From NCBI GenBank assembly GCA_944391365.1, contig CALXTH010000180.1:1-10815 (forward strand): a DNA stretch of 10,815 nucleotides, given 5' to 3'. Under the pieces are notes generated by a model. It had not been told where the DNA came from. It did no database searches and worked only from the letters and a program-made list of their open reading frames with translations. Below, piece after piece: positions 1-6,720 of this stretch. Position 1 is the stretch's first letter, and the number at the start of each line of letters is the position of its first letter. The translations under genes were made by a program, and so were the position numbers. Origin of the DNA: an uncultured Alphaproteobacteria bacterium (GTDB taxonomy: Bacteria; Pseudomonadota; Alphaproteobacteria; RF32; CAG-239).

Positions 1-633
1 AATCGCCACCCCGAGACCGGCCATGTTTTCTTCTAATGAAGAAAGCCAGCCATCGTCATCTTGTCCGTTTTTCTGAAGCTGATACCATTCTTTATAAAGG
101 TGTTCAAAATTTGCTGTCCGTTTGGCATGCTCAACATCAAAAGCATAAACCAGCCGATCCAGAAAACTCCGACGGGGTTGTGAGCCGCCGCGAAACAGCC
201 TGTCCATCTGCGGTGTAATCCAGATGGCCGACAAATAACGCCCGAGTTCCGCCTGAGAAGAGACCTTTTGTCCGTCTATTTTAACGATTCGCTTATCAAA
301 ACGGCGTGCTTCTTCATCCGATTCTCTGATTGCTTTTTCCACCGCCGTCCCGATTTCAACTTCTTCATCTCCTTTTTGAACCAAAGCCGAGACCGCCCAG
401 TTGGTGTTTGAAATCTCTGTCGGACAATATTCATCAGTAACCAGAGCCGGTGAAATTCGTTTTATATCCGACAACCGGGCACCACGCAATCCCCGTCCCG
501 GCGTCAAAAACGAAATAGCTTCAAGAATATTTGTTTTCCCGCTGCCGTTCTCTCCGGTAATAACCACCGGCCCCAAATGCGCATTGATTCGCAAATGGGC
601 ATAATTCCTGAAGTCAGTTAAAGTCAGACGCAT
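1..633 (-). CDS. recF: RecF, DNA replication/repair ATPase (3' part missing at window edge)
   Basis: RecF is a cytoplasmic SMC-like ATPase that helps load RecA at single-strand gaps. The first 211 codons are visible and the frame is still open at position 1, so the C-terminal part (signature motif, Walker B) lies outside the window. The start ATG at 631-633 gives MRLTLTDFRNYAHL, the usual RecF opening. The Walker A motif GENGSGKTN is at residues 27-35, followed by NILEAISFL and PGRGLRGARL. Further family features are DGQKVSSQAEL, IWITPQMDRLF and RRSFLDRLVY, the region before the coiled coil. A modest ribosome site (AGG, about five bases upstream) supports the start. The gene lies 55 bases downstream of dnaN, the classic dnaA-dnaN-recF order, and is probably cotranscribed with dnaN. 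Confidence 0.95.
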   Translation of the reverse strand, partial: MRLTLTDFRNYAHLRINAHLGPVVITGENGSGKTNILEAISFLTPGRGLRGARLSDIKRISPALVTDEYCPTEISNTNWAVSALVQKGDEEVEIGTAVEKAIRESDEEARRFDKRIVKIDGQKVSSQAELGRYLSAIWITPQMDRLFRGGSQPRRSFLDRLVYAFDVEHAKRTANFEHLYKEWYQLQKNGQDDDGWLSSLEENMAGLGVAI

Positions 634-688
634 AACGCCTGACTTTTCACTGTTTAAAGCGAATAAATTAAGAGCCGTGCTGTCCACG

Positions 689-1807
689 TTAAACTCTCAT
701 TGGCATCAGAACATAAATCGCGCTGGCATCAGACGTATCATGAATAACCGACGGAGAAGATCCGTCCGCAAAACTGATTCGAACCGTGTCCCCTTTGACT
801 TCGTTCAAAATATCCAGCAGATAACGGAAGTTATAACCGATTTCCAACGATTCGCTGTCATATTTTGCTTCAACCTCTTCCTGAGCACTGCCCAAATCCG
901 GGCTCGACGTCGTAATCGTAATATGATTCGGTGCTGTAATAACCTTAATCGCCCGGGTTCTTTCCGCCACCACAGAAACACGGTCAACCGCCTCCGCCAG
1001 AGGTTTGACGCCCAGTTCAAGAACTTTGTCATTATCTGTCGGAATAACGCGCTCATAATCCGGATAAGTTCCGTCAATCAGCTTGGAAGTCAGGGTAACA
1101 TCCTCCATAACAAAGCGGATTTTGTTCTCCGACAAAGAAATGGAAATGGTTTCGGCTGACGTATCATCCAAAAGTTTCCGGGCTTCTCCGACGGTCTTCC
1201 GGGGAATAATGACGCCGGCCATATTCTCCGCCCCCTGCGGCAAAGGCGATTCGACACAGGCCAGACGATGTCCGTCAGTGGCAACAACGCGCAAAACCTT
1301 TGTTTCGCCCTCATTTTTGGCATGAATATAAATACCGTTCAGATAATAGCGTGTTTCTTCGGTTGAAACCGCAAACTTTGTCCGGTCAATAACATCTTTT
1401 AATTCTTCTTTTGACATGGAAAAGTTTATCGGCAGCTTGTCACCGGAAATCACCGGAAAATCCTCAACGCCGATAGTTGACAACGCAAATTTTGAACGGC
1501 CCGAGGCAATGGTCAACTGCCCTTTTTCATCCGGAAATGTAATCTCAACATCCGAACCGTCAGACAATTTGCGGACAATATCGTATAACATATGTGCCGG
1601 CGCCGTTGTTGCTCCGGTTTCCGTTGTCTTGGCATCAACAATTTCGGTAATCTCGGTATCCATATCCGTTGCTTTGAAACTGATGCCGTCTTCCATCGCC
1701 TCAATCTTGACATTTGACAAGACCGGGATTGTATCGCGTGTCTCAACAATCCTCTGAACATGGCTCAGAGTTTTTAATAAACTTGCACGTTCAATTGTAA
1801 ATTTCAT
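689..1807 (-). CDS. dnaN: DNA polymerase III beta subunit (sliding clamp)
   Basis: The 372-residue product has the usual length of the beta clamp, the homodimeric ring that tethers polymerase III and other factors to DNA. It opens MKFTIERASLLKTLSHVQRIVETRDTIPVLSNVKIEA, a typical first clamp domain. It contains the conserved TDGHRLA segment in the middle domain (VVATDGHRLACVE) and ends in YVLMPMRV, matching the MPMR-type C-terminus that lines the partner-binding pocket. The start ATG at 1805-1807 has an AGGA ribosome site about nine bases upstream. A strong hairpin terminator lies between dnaA and dnaN, so dnaN may have its own promoter in the 160-base gap or rely on partial read-through. No sign of damage is visible. 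Confidence 0.98.
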   Translation of the reverse strand: MKFTIERASLLKTLSHVQRIVETRDTIPVLSNVKIEAMEDGISFKATDMDTEITEIVDAKTTETGATTAPAHMLYDIVRKLSDGSDVEITFPDEKGQLTIASGRSKFALSTIGVEDFPVISGDKLPINFSMSKEELKDVIDRTKFAVSTEETRYYLNGIYIHAKNEGETKVLRVVATDGHRLACVESPLPQGAENMAGVIIPRKTVGEARKLLDDTSAETISISLSENKIRFVMEDVTLTSKLIDGTYPDYERVIPTDNDKVLELGVKPLAEAVDRVSVVAERTRAIKVITAPNHITITTSSPDLGSAQEEVEAKYDSESLEIGYNFRYLLDILNEVKGDTVRISFADGSSPSVIHDTSDASAIYVLMPMRV

Positions 1808-1904
1808 CGTCTTTTATCCTATTCATAATTTTTTTATTACCAATCCTACCATAAACTTGCAAAATCAGAAGAAAAAACGATGAGTCGTTAACAGCTTTTT
1901 ACAG

Positions 1905-1934
1905 AAAAAAGGCTTTCTGACAGAAAGCCTTTTT
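1905..1934. terminator. Bidirectional hairpin terminator between dnaA and dnaN
   Basis: The perfect stem GGCTTTC/GAAAGCC (1911-1917 and 1923-1929) has a five-base loop and is extended by an A run on the left and a T run on the right, so it can end transcripts in either direction. On the minus strand it sits 34 bases after the dnaA stop. It would attenuate read-through from dnaA into dnaN. Confidence 0.85.
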
Positions 1935-1967
1935 GATTTTTACTTATAACAAACACGGGGATATTAT

Positions 1968-3416
1968 CTAAGCGTCCAGAAGTCTTCTCAACGCATCAAC
2001 ATTCTCGGCAACGGAAGCATCTTCCAGAATCAGTTCTTCCACTTTTCTGACCGCGTGCATAACCGTTGTATGATCACGGTCAAATTTCCGCCCGATTTCC
2101 GGCAAAGACCGGGATGTCAGCTGCTTGGCCAGATACATTGCCACCTGACGGGGGCGGGCAACCGTGCGGGCACGTCTTGAGGATTGCATCTCTTTGACTG
2201 AAATATTAAAATATTCGGCAACTTTCTTCTGGATTTCATCAATTGTTGTCCGCCGGTCATAAGAACGAAGCATATCCTTCAGAACATCCTGAGTCATATC
2301 CAGCGTAATCTCATGATCGGACAACAGCTGGGAATGAGCTACAACCCGTCTCAGAGCACCTTCAAGCTCTCTGATGTTTGATGTTATTTTCTGAGCCAGA
2401 AATTCAGCAACCGGTTGCGGCAATTCAACACCAAGCTGCCGGGCTTTGTTATGCAAAATGCCGATTCTCAAATCAAAATCCGTCGGATGAATGTCAGCCA
2501 CCAGACCGCATCCCAAGCGTGATTTCAGACGGGTTTCGATTCCTTCCAGATCAGACGGAGATTTATCTGCGGAAATAATAATCTGCCGCCCCTCTTCAAT
2601 CAGGGAATTGAAGGTATAGAAAAACTCTTCCTGAGTCGTATCTTTGCCGCCCATAAACTGAACATCGTCAACCATTAAAACATCAACCGAACGGAACTGC
2701 TCTTTAAATGCCGCCGTATCTTTATAGCGCAGCGCACGAACAAACTTATACATAAACTTTTCGGCAGACAAATAAACGATATTACGGGTCGGATCCTGTT
2801 TCTTGATATGCCAGGCAATGGCATGCATCAGGTGTGTTTTGCCCAAACCAACTCCGGAATATAAAAACAACGGGTTGAATGAAACATTACGGGATTCGGC
2901 AACTTTTCGCGCTGCCGCATAAGCAAATTCATTTGTCTTACCCACCACAAAATTTTCAAAAGTATATTGCGGATTAAGCGGCACGGACAAAGAAGATTCC
3001 CCGTTGACAAATTCGGCACTGTTGATAGCCGCACCACCGGACTGATAAATATTTTGCGGAGCCGGACTTGAAGAAATCTTTTTCAACAAAGAACGACAGG
3101 ACGGATCATGCAAACCGGCACCAACACTACCTTTTTTGTCATCCTGAACAGCCTGAACAATAAAATTAACCTGCTTGATTTGCGGATTCTTTCTTTCCCA
3201 AATCCGGTGGATTTGCTCGGAATAATGAGTAAGAACCCAATTGCGCATAAACCTGGTCGGCACACAGATATTAACGGTTCCCTCATTAAAAGATCCTAAT
3301 GTTAATGGCTTCAACCAACTGTCAAATGCAACATCGCCGAACTCGACTTTTAACTGATCGCAGATTTGACCCCATTGGTCTTGAACTGAACTCTCTGATA
3401 ATGCTTCTTCAGCCAT
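1968..3416 (-). CDS. dnaA: Chromosomal replication initiator DnaA
   Basis: DnaA is the AAA+ initiator that binds the origin, oligomerises with ATP and melts DNA. I place the start at 3414-3416 (MAEEALSESS, 482 residues). It has a strong GGGGAG ribosome site five bases upstream, whereas the 26 extra codons of the longer open frame are AT-rich and look like leader. Domain I is about residues 10-90 and domain II a variable linker at about 91-145. The AAA+ domain has Walker A GVGLGKTH (188-195), Walker B VLMVDD (246-251), a sensor 1 region IIISADKSP, an arginine-finger region ETRLKSRLG (294-302) and a sensor 2 region RELEGALRR (349-357). Domain IV carries the DnaA signature IGRKFDRDHTTVMHA from 441. 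That signature is one residue shorter than the common FGGRDHTT form but still fits the family pattern. The stop codon is TAG. Confidence 0.97.
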   Translation of the reverse strand: MAEEALSESSVQDQWGQICDQLKVEFGDVAFDSWLKPLTLGSFNEGTVNICVPTRFMRNWVLTHYSEQIHRIWERKNPQIKQVNFIVQAVQDDKKGSVGAGLHDPSCRSLLKKISSSPAPQNIYQSGGAAINSAEFVNGESSLSVPLNPQYTFENFVVGKTNEFAYAAARKVAESRNVSFNPLFLYSGVGLGKTHLMHAIAWHIKKQDPTRNIVYLSAEKFMYKFVRALRYKDTAAFKEQFRSVDVLMVDDVQFMGGKDTTQEEFFYTFNSLIEEGRQIIISADKSPSDLEGIETRLKSRLGCGLVADIHPTDFDLRIGILHNKARQLGVELPQPVAEFLAQKITSNIRELEGALRRVVAHSQLLSDHEITLDMTQDVLKDMLRSYDRRTTIDEIQKKVAEYFNISVKEMQSSRRARTVARPRQVAMYLAKQLTSRSLPEIGRKFDRDHTTVMHAVRKVEELILEDASVAENVDALRRLLDA

Positions 3417-3983
3417 TTTTACTCCCCATTTTTTATAAAAGTCATAAATAAAAATAATTGTAATCCCGGCTTTCTTTAATAAAAATAACTGCATCCGGAC
3501 TTCCTTTTCTGAAACCAGCCTCTTTGAAATGCCAAAACAAATACATTAGCACTGGTCAGAAATTTTCTTCCAAATCCCGGAAAACAAAACCGGTAAGACA
3601 CTTAACCGGATATTCGGATCTGCCCGGCACCCCTAATGCAAGAGCAGAACAAAACCCGGAAAATCATTAAGAGAAATATTTTTCTTTCCCCGAAAGCATT
3701 CCCCTTTCTTTGTTGGCTGCCATCAGTCAAAAAAACTTCGACAGCAATAAAATACCGCCTTGAAAATATCTCAATCCCTCAAACCTGAAAAAATATACTT
3801 TTACAAATTTGAATTAAAAAACAAAGCCTCTGCTTCATAAAACTTGCTTCCTGAAATCTCATCCCTTTTGCTGAATCGAAATGACAACCACCGACAGAAA
3901 GAAATTTCTAAAGTTATTTAAGAAAGGCAAGACCTTAATAAATATTTTCTCAAACGATAAATATTTTCCTTTTTAATAATAGC

Positions 3984-4133
3984 CATCAAAATTTATGTTC
4001 ATCCTAAACATCAAAATTTATGTCCATTCAAAACATCAAAATTTATGTTCATCCTAAACATCAAAATTCATGTCCATTCAAAACATCAAAATTCATGTTC
4101 ATCCTAAACATTGAAATTCATGTTCATTCAAAA
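3984..4133. repeat. Six tandem copies of a 25-bp repeat, in two alternating subtypes
   Basis: Copies begin at 3984, 4009, 4034, 4059, 4084 and 4109 with no gaps. Each starts CATCAAAATT (CATTGAAATT in the last), followed by YATGTYCAT. Copies 1, 3 and 5 end TCCTAAA, while 2, 4 and 6 end TTCAAAA, so the larger period is 50 bp repeated three times. Copies 1-3 read TTTATG and 4-6 read TTCATG, which records the duplication history. At the unit junctions and in the A subtype there is a dyad, AACAT-N8-ATGTT, as expected of a protein-binding site. The spacing, conservation and location suggest an iteron-like binding array. The binding protein is unknown. Confidence 0.9.
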
Positions 4134-4210
4134 CAAGATGAATAGTAACGGCAAAAAAATTAATTACAACAGAACATTTATAAAACATATAAATTAAATT
4201 TCTTGACAAG

Positions 4211-4250
4211 GGATTCGTTCAGAGTCGCCCGGATTCTGCGGGATTCGCCC
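4211..4250. repeat. Four imperfect 10-bp repeats, each carrying a GANTC site
   Basis: The four consecutive 10-mers GGATTCGTTC, AGAGTCGCCC, GGATTCTGCG and GGATTCGCCC each hold one GANTC at the same register (4212, 4222, 4232, 4242). GANTC is the target of CcrM, the cell-cycle DNA methylase of Alphaproteobacteria. The exact 10-bp pitch places all sites on nearly the same face of the helix. The array lies just beyond the rpsT terminator, at the edge of the dnaA-rpsT gap. A link to replication timing is inference; GANTC also occurs singly elsewhere in the window. Confidence 0.8.
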
Positions 4251-4261
4251 TTATAACGCAC

Positions 4262-4302
4262 AAAAGCCAAGAACCCTTAACCGCTAAGGGAACTTGGCTT
4301 TT
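4262..4302. terminator. Hairpin terminator after rpsT
   Basis: The outer stem AAAAGCCAAG (4262-4271) pairs with CTTGGCTTTT (4293-4302). The inner stem CCCTTA/TAAGGG closes on a five-base loop. On the minus strand it begins 22 bases after the rpsT stop and ends in a T run, so it should end rpsT transcription and shield the dnaA control region. It is symmetric enough to work in both directions. Confidence 0.85.
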
Positions 4303-4323
4303 TATTGAAAAAATCAGAAAGAG

Positions 4324-4590
4324 TTAAGCTTGAATGGCTTTAACTTTTTTCGACAAACGAGAAACAATACGGGAAGCTTTTCTTTTATCAAGAGCGCCTT
4401 TCTGAGCAGCTCTTGTCAATTCGGATTCGGCTGTCCTGCAGGCCGCCTGGGCATTTTCAAAATTTCCGGAAGAAATTGCTTCCAGAGCTTTTTTAACAAA
4501 TGTACGAACGCGGCTTCTGCGGGCGCTATTAATAACATTTCTTTTATTGTTTCTGTTTATTCTGGTTTTTGCCGATTTATGATTGGCCAT
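4324..4590 (-). CDS. rpsT: 30S ribosomal protein S20
   Basis: The 88-residue, very basic product begins MANHKSAKTRINRNNKRN and contains SRVRTFVKKALEAI and RAAQKGALDKRKASRIVSRLSKKV, all characteristic of S20, which binds 16S rRNA in the small subunit. Its length is normal for the family. The start at 4588-4590 has an AGGA element about ten bases upstream. Its own promoter and terminator bracket it, so it is probably a single-gene unit. S20 beside dnaA is a usual alphaproteobacterial arrangement. Confidence 0.98.
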   Translation of the reverse strand: MANHKSAKTRINRNNKRNVINSARRSRVRTFVKKALEAISSGNFENAQAACRTAESELTRAAQKGALDKRKASRIVSRLSKKVKAIQA

Positions 4591-4643
4591 AATTTCAATT
4601 CCTATATTTGTTTATGTTAAAATACAATTCAAATTCTGATAGT

Positions 4644-4673
4644 TTTATAAACTCTTGCCGGGCCGAAAGTCAA
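4644..4673 (-). promoter_or_regulatory. Probable promoter of rpsT
   Basis: Read on the minus strand, TTGACT (4668-4673) is followed after 18 bases by TATAAA (4644-4649). A GC-rich stretch fills the spacer, and the region downstream to the rpsT start is AT-rich. The elements lie about 55-80 bases ahead of the ATG, a reasonable position for a sigma-70 type promoter. Confidence 0.65.
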
Positions 4674-4707
4674 CAAAATTTTTAAATTTTGGTTAAATAT
4701 TCGGGAT

Positions 4708-5466
4708 TTAAACTCCCGTACCGCCCAAAATACTCAAATATTCATGAAATTCTGGACTGGCGGCAATGATTCTTTTACGTTCAACGGTCTCATCGATTCC
4801 TGATTCGTATTCGGCTTTTGCTAAAGAGGTAATATTTTCTTTGATGGCAATAATTGTTGCCAAAGGCAGCTCGGCAATTTTCAGGGCTGTTTTCTCGGTT
4901 TCATGAGCCAGCTCTTTCAGTGGGACAATCCGGCTGACCAGACCGACGCTTTCCGCTTCCTCGGCAATCATCGCCCGCCCGCAAAGCATCATATCCATAG
5001 CCTTGCCTTTGCCGATAACTTTTTCCAAAGTCTTGCTCAGCCCCAGACCGGGAATAATCCCCAGACTGGCTTCGGGAATCCCGAGACAAAGGCTTTCGGC
5101 GGCAATAACAATATCGCAGTTCAGCATAATTTCGATTCCGAAACCGATGGAATAACCGGCAGCCTGAGCAATCAACAGTTTTTTGACCCGGTTAAATCTG
5201 ACAAACAAATCCCGGTATGTGTCCCACAGAGCCGGAAGATTATTAATTTCGCTGTTAAACTCCTGCATATCGATTCCATAGCAGAAAGACTTGTCATTGC
5301 CGCATAAAATGATGACTTTGACAGTTTCATCCCGGTCATAAGCTTCAACGGCACTGACAATTTCCGCCATCATCTCCCTGGTCAGCAGATTAAATCCCTG
5401 CGTTGGGTTAATATTAACAATGGCATAAGCCCCTTTGGATTCGGTTTTGACAAATTTATATTCCAT
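4708..5466 (-). CDS. Enoyl-CoA hydratase/isomerase (crotonase) family protein
   Basis: The 252-residue protein has the crotonase fold, whose members hydrate, isomerise or otherwise process acyl-CoA esters in the cytoplasm. The first oxyanion-hole segment is GNDKSFCYGIDMQEF (56-70). The second is AAGYSIGFGIEIMLNCDIVIA (102-122), with E112 at the position of the first catalytic glutamate. GIPEASLGIIPGLGLSKTL holds E132 at the position of the second, with the family's usual 20-residue separation. Both catalytic acids are thus present, so it is probably active, but the exact substrate cannot be told. The ATG lies four bases after the stop of the exported protein upstream, implying translational coupling within the mutM unit. 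A crotonase gene between mutM and rpsT is typical of Alphaproteobacteria. Confidence 0.9.
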   Translation of the reverse strand: MEYKFVKTESKGAYAIVNINPTQGFNLLTREMMAEIVSAVEAYDRDETVKVIILCGNDKSFCYGIDMQEFNSEINNLPALWDTYRDLFVRFNRVKKLLIAQAAGYSIGFGIEIMLNCDIVIAAESLCLGIPEASLGIIPGLGLSKTLEKVIGKGKAMDMMLCGRAMIAEEAESVGLVSRIVPLKELAHETEKTALKIAELPLATIIAIKENITSLAKAEYESGIDETVERKRIIAASPEFHEYLSILGGTGV

Positions 5467-5470
5467 GGCT

Positions 5471-5854
5471 CTAATTCTGACTTCTGATAGTTATTCTGAC
5501 AACAAGCGGCTTTTTCCCTTCCCGGGCAATATCCAGATTCTCTCCGTCGCGGTAAAAATGCAGAACATCATTTTGCTTGCCCTTAAACGTCCAGCCAAGC
5601 TGCGGCAGGGTGTCCATATAAAAACTTTCCACGGCTCTAAAACTGATTTTTGAACTTGTGAGATAAGCTTCGACAAAGCGCGCTTCTTCATTACCGAAAG
5701 AAACATTGTCGCTGTTCATCTGGGTCATCCCGTTGGGAATAGGCAGATCTTCAAAACCCTCAATAAACGGAGCCGCCGCTGCACTGACGGATATAACCAC
5801 CGCCGCCCACAGAAAAACAATTGTTTTGCAAAAAGTATGAATCATATTTTTCAC
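5471..5854 (-). CDS. Small exported protein of unknown function
   Basis: I do not recognise a named family. The start is either GTG at 5852-5854, overlapping the mutM TGA as GTGA (127 residues, beginning KNMIHTF after the start), or ATG at 5843-5845 (124 residues). I prefer the GTG because of the four-base overlap, but neither has a clear ribosome site. A signal peptide is clear: a lysine-bearing start, the hydrophobic run TIVFLWAAVVISVSA and an AAAA-P cleavage region, so the mature protein is probably periplasmic. The mature part has FEDLPIPNGM, a central RFVEAYLTS and TLPQLGWTFKGKQ. My recollection is that similar small secreted proteins occur at this place in other Alphaproteobacteria, with no known role. 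The stop is TAG, four bases before the enoyl-CoA hydratase start. Confidence 0.75.
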   Translation of the reverse strand: MKNMIHTFCKTIVFLWAAVVISVSAAAAPFIEGFEDLPIPNGMTQMNSDNVSFGNEEARFVEAYLTSSKISFRAVESFYMDTLPQLGWTFKGKQNDVLHFYRDGENLDIAREGKKPLVVRITIRSQN

Positions 5855-6690
5855 TTTTGTTTGGTTGGACAATAAAAAGTTGACCGTCCGGCCTGTACAA
5901 TTCTTTTTATACCACCGGTACGATTGATATTGCAAGTACAATTCGGGCATTGCTGACCGGTTTTGTTATAAACGCAGTGCAAATGCTGAAAATACCCCTC
6001 GCTGCCGTCCGGTTTGCGATAGTCTTTCAGGGTTGAACCGCCGGCTTCAATCGCTTTGTTTAAGGTGAGGCGGACGGCCTCGGCCAGCCTGCGGCATTCT
6101 TTCCGGCTCAGACTGGCGGATTCTCTGAGCGGAGAGATTCCGGCTTCAAACAAAGACTCAGAAGCATAAATATTACCGATTCCCGCCACAATCGACTGAT
6201 CCAGAAGCGCCACCTTAATAGGCACTTTCTTTCCGGTTAGTTTTTTGAATAAATAATCCCCGTCAAATTGCCCGTTCACCGGATCAATGCCTGTCTTGTC
6301 AAACAGATGAAAAGATGAAAGCTCATTTGTCTTGCAATAGGGCAGAAGGCAAAACCGCCTGGGGTAGTTCTAAATCACATTATCACCGGTTGTTTTGAAA
6401 ATAACATGATCATGCTTGTCCAAAACGGCAGGCATATCATCGGAAATCTTAATCCGGCCGCTCATACCCAAATGCCAGATAATTGAATAACCGTTGTCAA
6501 GATGAATAACCAGATATTTGGCGATTCGCTGATAAGCGGAGATTCGGGCGCCAACGGTTTTTTCTCTGAAATCGGCGGGAATAACTTCACGAAAGCGGTT
6601 TTGATTTATAATTACATCGGTTATACTGGCCAGGCCGATAGCTCGGCTGACAGCATTTTTAACCGTTTCTATTTCGGGCAATTCAGGCAT
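5851..6690 (-). pseudogene. mutM: Formamidopyrimidine-DNA glycosylase (MutM/Fpg), interrupted by an in-frame amber codon
   Basis: MutM removes oxidised purines such as 8-oxoguanine. The start at 6688-6690 has a good GGAGAA ribosome site and gives MPELPEIETV, with the catalytic proline at position 2 and the beta-elimination lysine in IAKYL (K58). A TAG at 6370-6372 replaces codon 107. The same frame then continues through PRRF, FDGDYLFKKL, VAGIGNIYASESLFEAGISP and GGSTLKDYRKPDGSEGYF to a TGA at 5851. Full length with the amber read would be 279 residues, normal for the family. At the break the expected R-Y-N-D before PRRF is reduced to stop-N-Y, one codon short. The C-terminal zinc finger keeps CPNC and FYC but has K where the fourth cysteine should be, plus about six extra residues between the cysteine pairs. 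Several independent defects point to decay rather than a sequencing error. Translational read-through is less likely because dnaA and the downstream exported-protein gene use TAG as an ordinary stop. Confidence 0.8.
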
Positions 6691-6720
6691 TTTGTTCTCC
6701 GTATCCTAAGGATAATATAC
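6691..6720. promoter_or_regulatory. 30-bp divergent spacer holding both ribosome sites
   Basis: The minus-strand mutM start and the plus-strand UbiB-like start are only 30 bases apart. The spacer contains GGAGAA (minus) for mutM and AAGGA (plus) for the other gene, plus the inverted repeat TATCC-TAA-GGATA at 6702-6714. There is no room for two full promoters, so each transcript must begin inside the opposing coding region. Confidence 0.6.

Larger units (their letters stand above)
3417..4261. other. Gene-free dnaA-rpsT gap; candidate replication origin or dnaA control region
   Basis: About 845 bases contain no credible open frame on either strand. The region is strongly AT-rich, especially 3900-3980 and 4134-4204, which could unwind easily. 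It contains a six-copy 25-bp tandem repeat and a short GANTC-bearing repeat array, listed separately. No canonical DnaA box (TTATNCACA or its complement) was found by eye, nor a full CtrA site (TTAA-N7-TTAA). Closeness to dnaA favours an origin or autoregulatory role, but in some Alphaproteobacteria the origin lies elsewhere, so this assignment is inference. I could not fix the dnaA promoter with confidence. Confidence 0.45.

Noticed and set aside
3417..3494. Upstream extension of dnaA by 26 codons from an earlier ATG at 3492-3494
   Set aside because: The extension is AT-rich and unlike DnaA N-termini, while the internal ATG at 3414-3416 has a strong GGGGAG ribosome site.
3984..4133. CRISPR array
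   Set aside because: The units are contiguous 25-bp repeats without unique spacers, and no cas-like gene is present.
4203..4231. TTGACA at 4203 as the -35 of a plus-strand promoter
   Set aside because: No -10 element occurs at 16-18 bases, and no plus-strand gene follows.
5895..5944. Nine-base direct repeat GTACAATTC flanking extra residues in the mutM zinc finger, as a duplication scar
   Set aside because: The copies are 41 bases apart, not a multiple of three, and the sequence between them is not duplicated; probably chance.
6370..6372. Reassigned TAG codon (alternative genetic code) to explain mutM
   Set aside because: dnaA ends in TAG right after the expected C-terminal LLDA, and the exported-protein gene also ends in TAG before its neighbour, so TAG appears to be a normal stop here.
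6502..6720. N-terminal extension of the UbiB-like gene antisense to mutM
   Set aside because: The extra 73 codons are the shadow of the mutM N-terminus; the ATG at 6721 has an AAGGA ribosome site.
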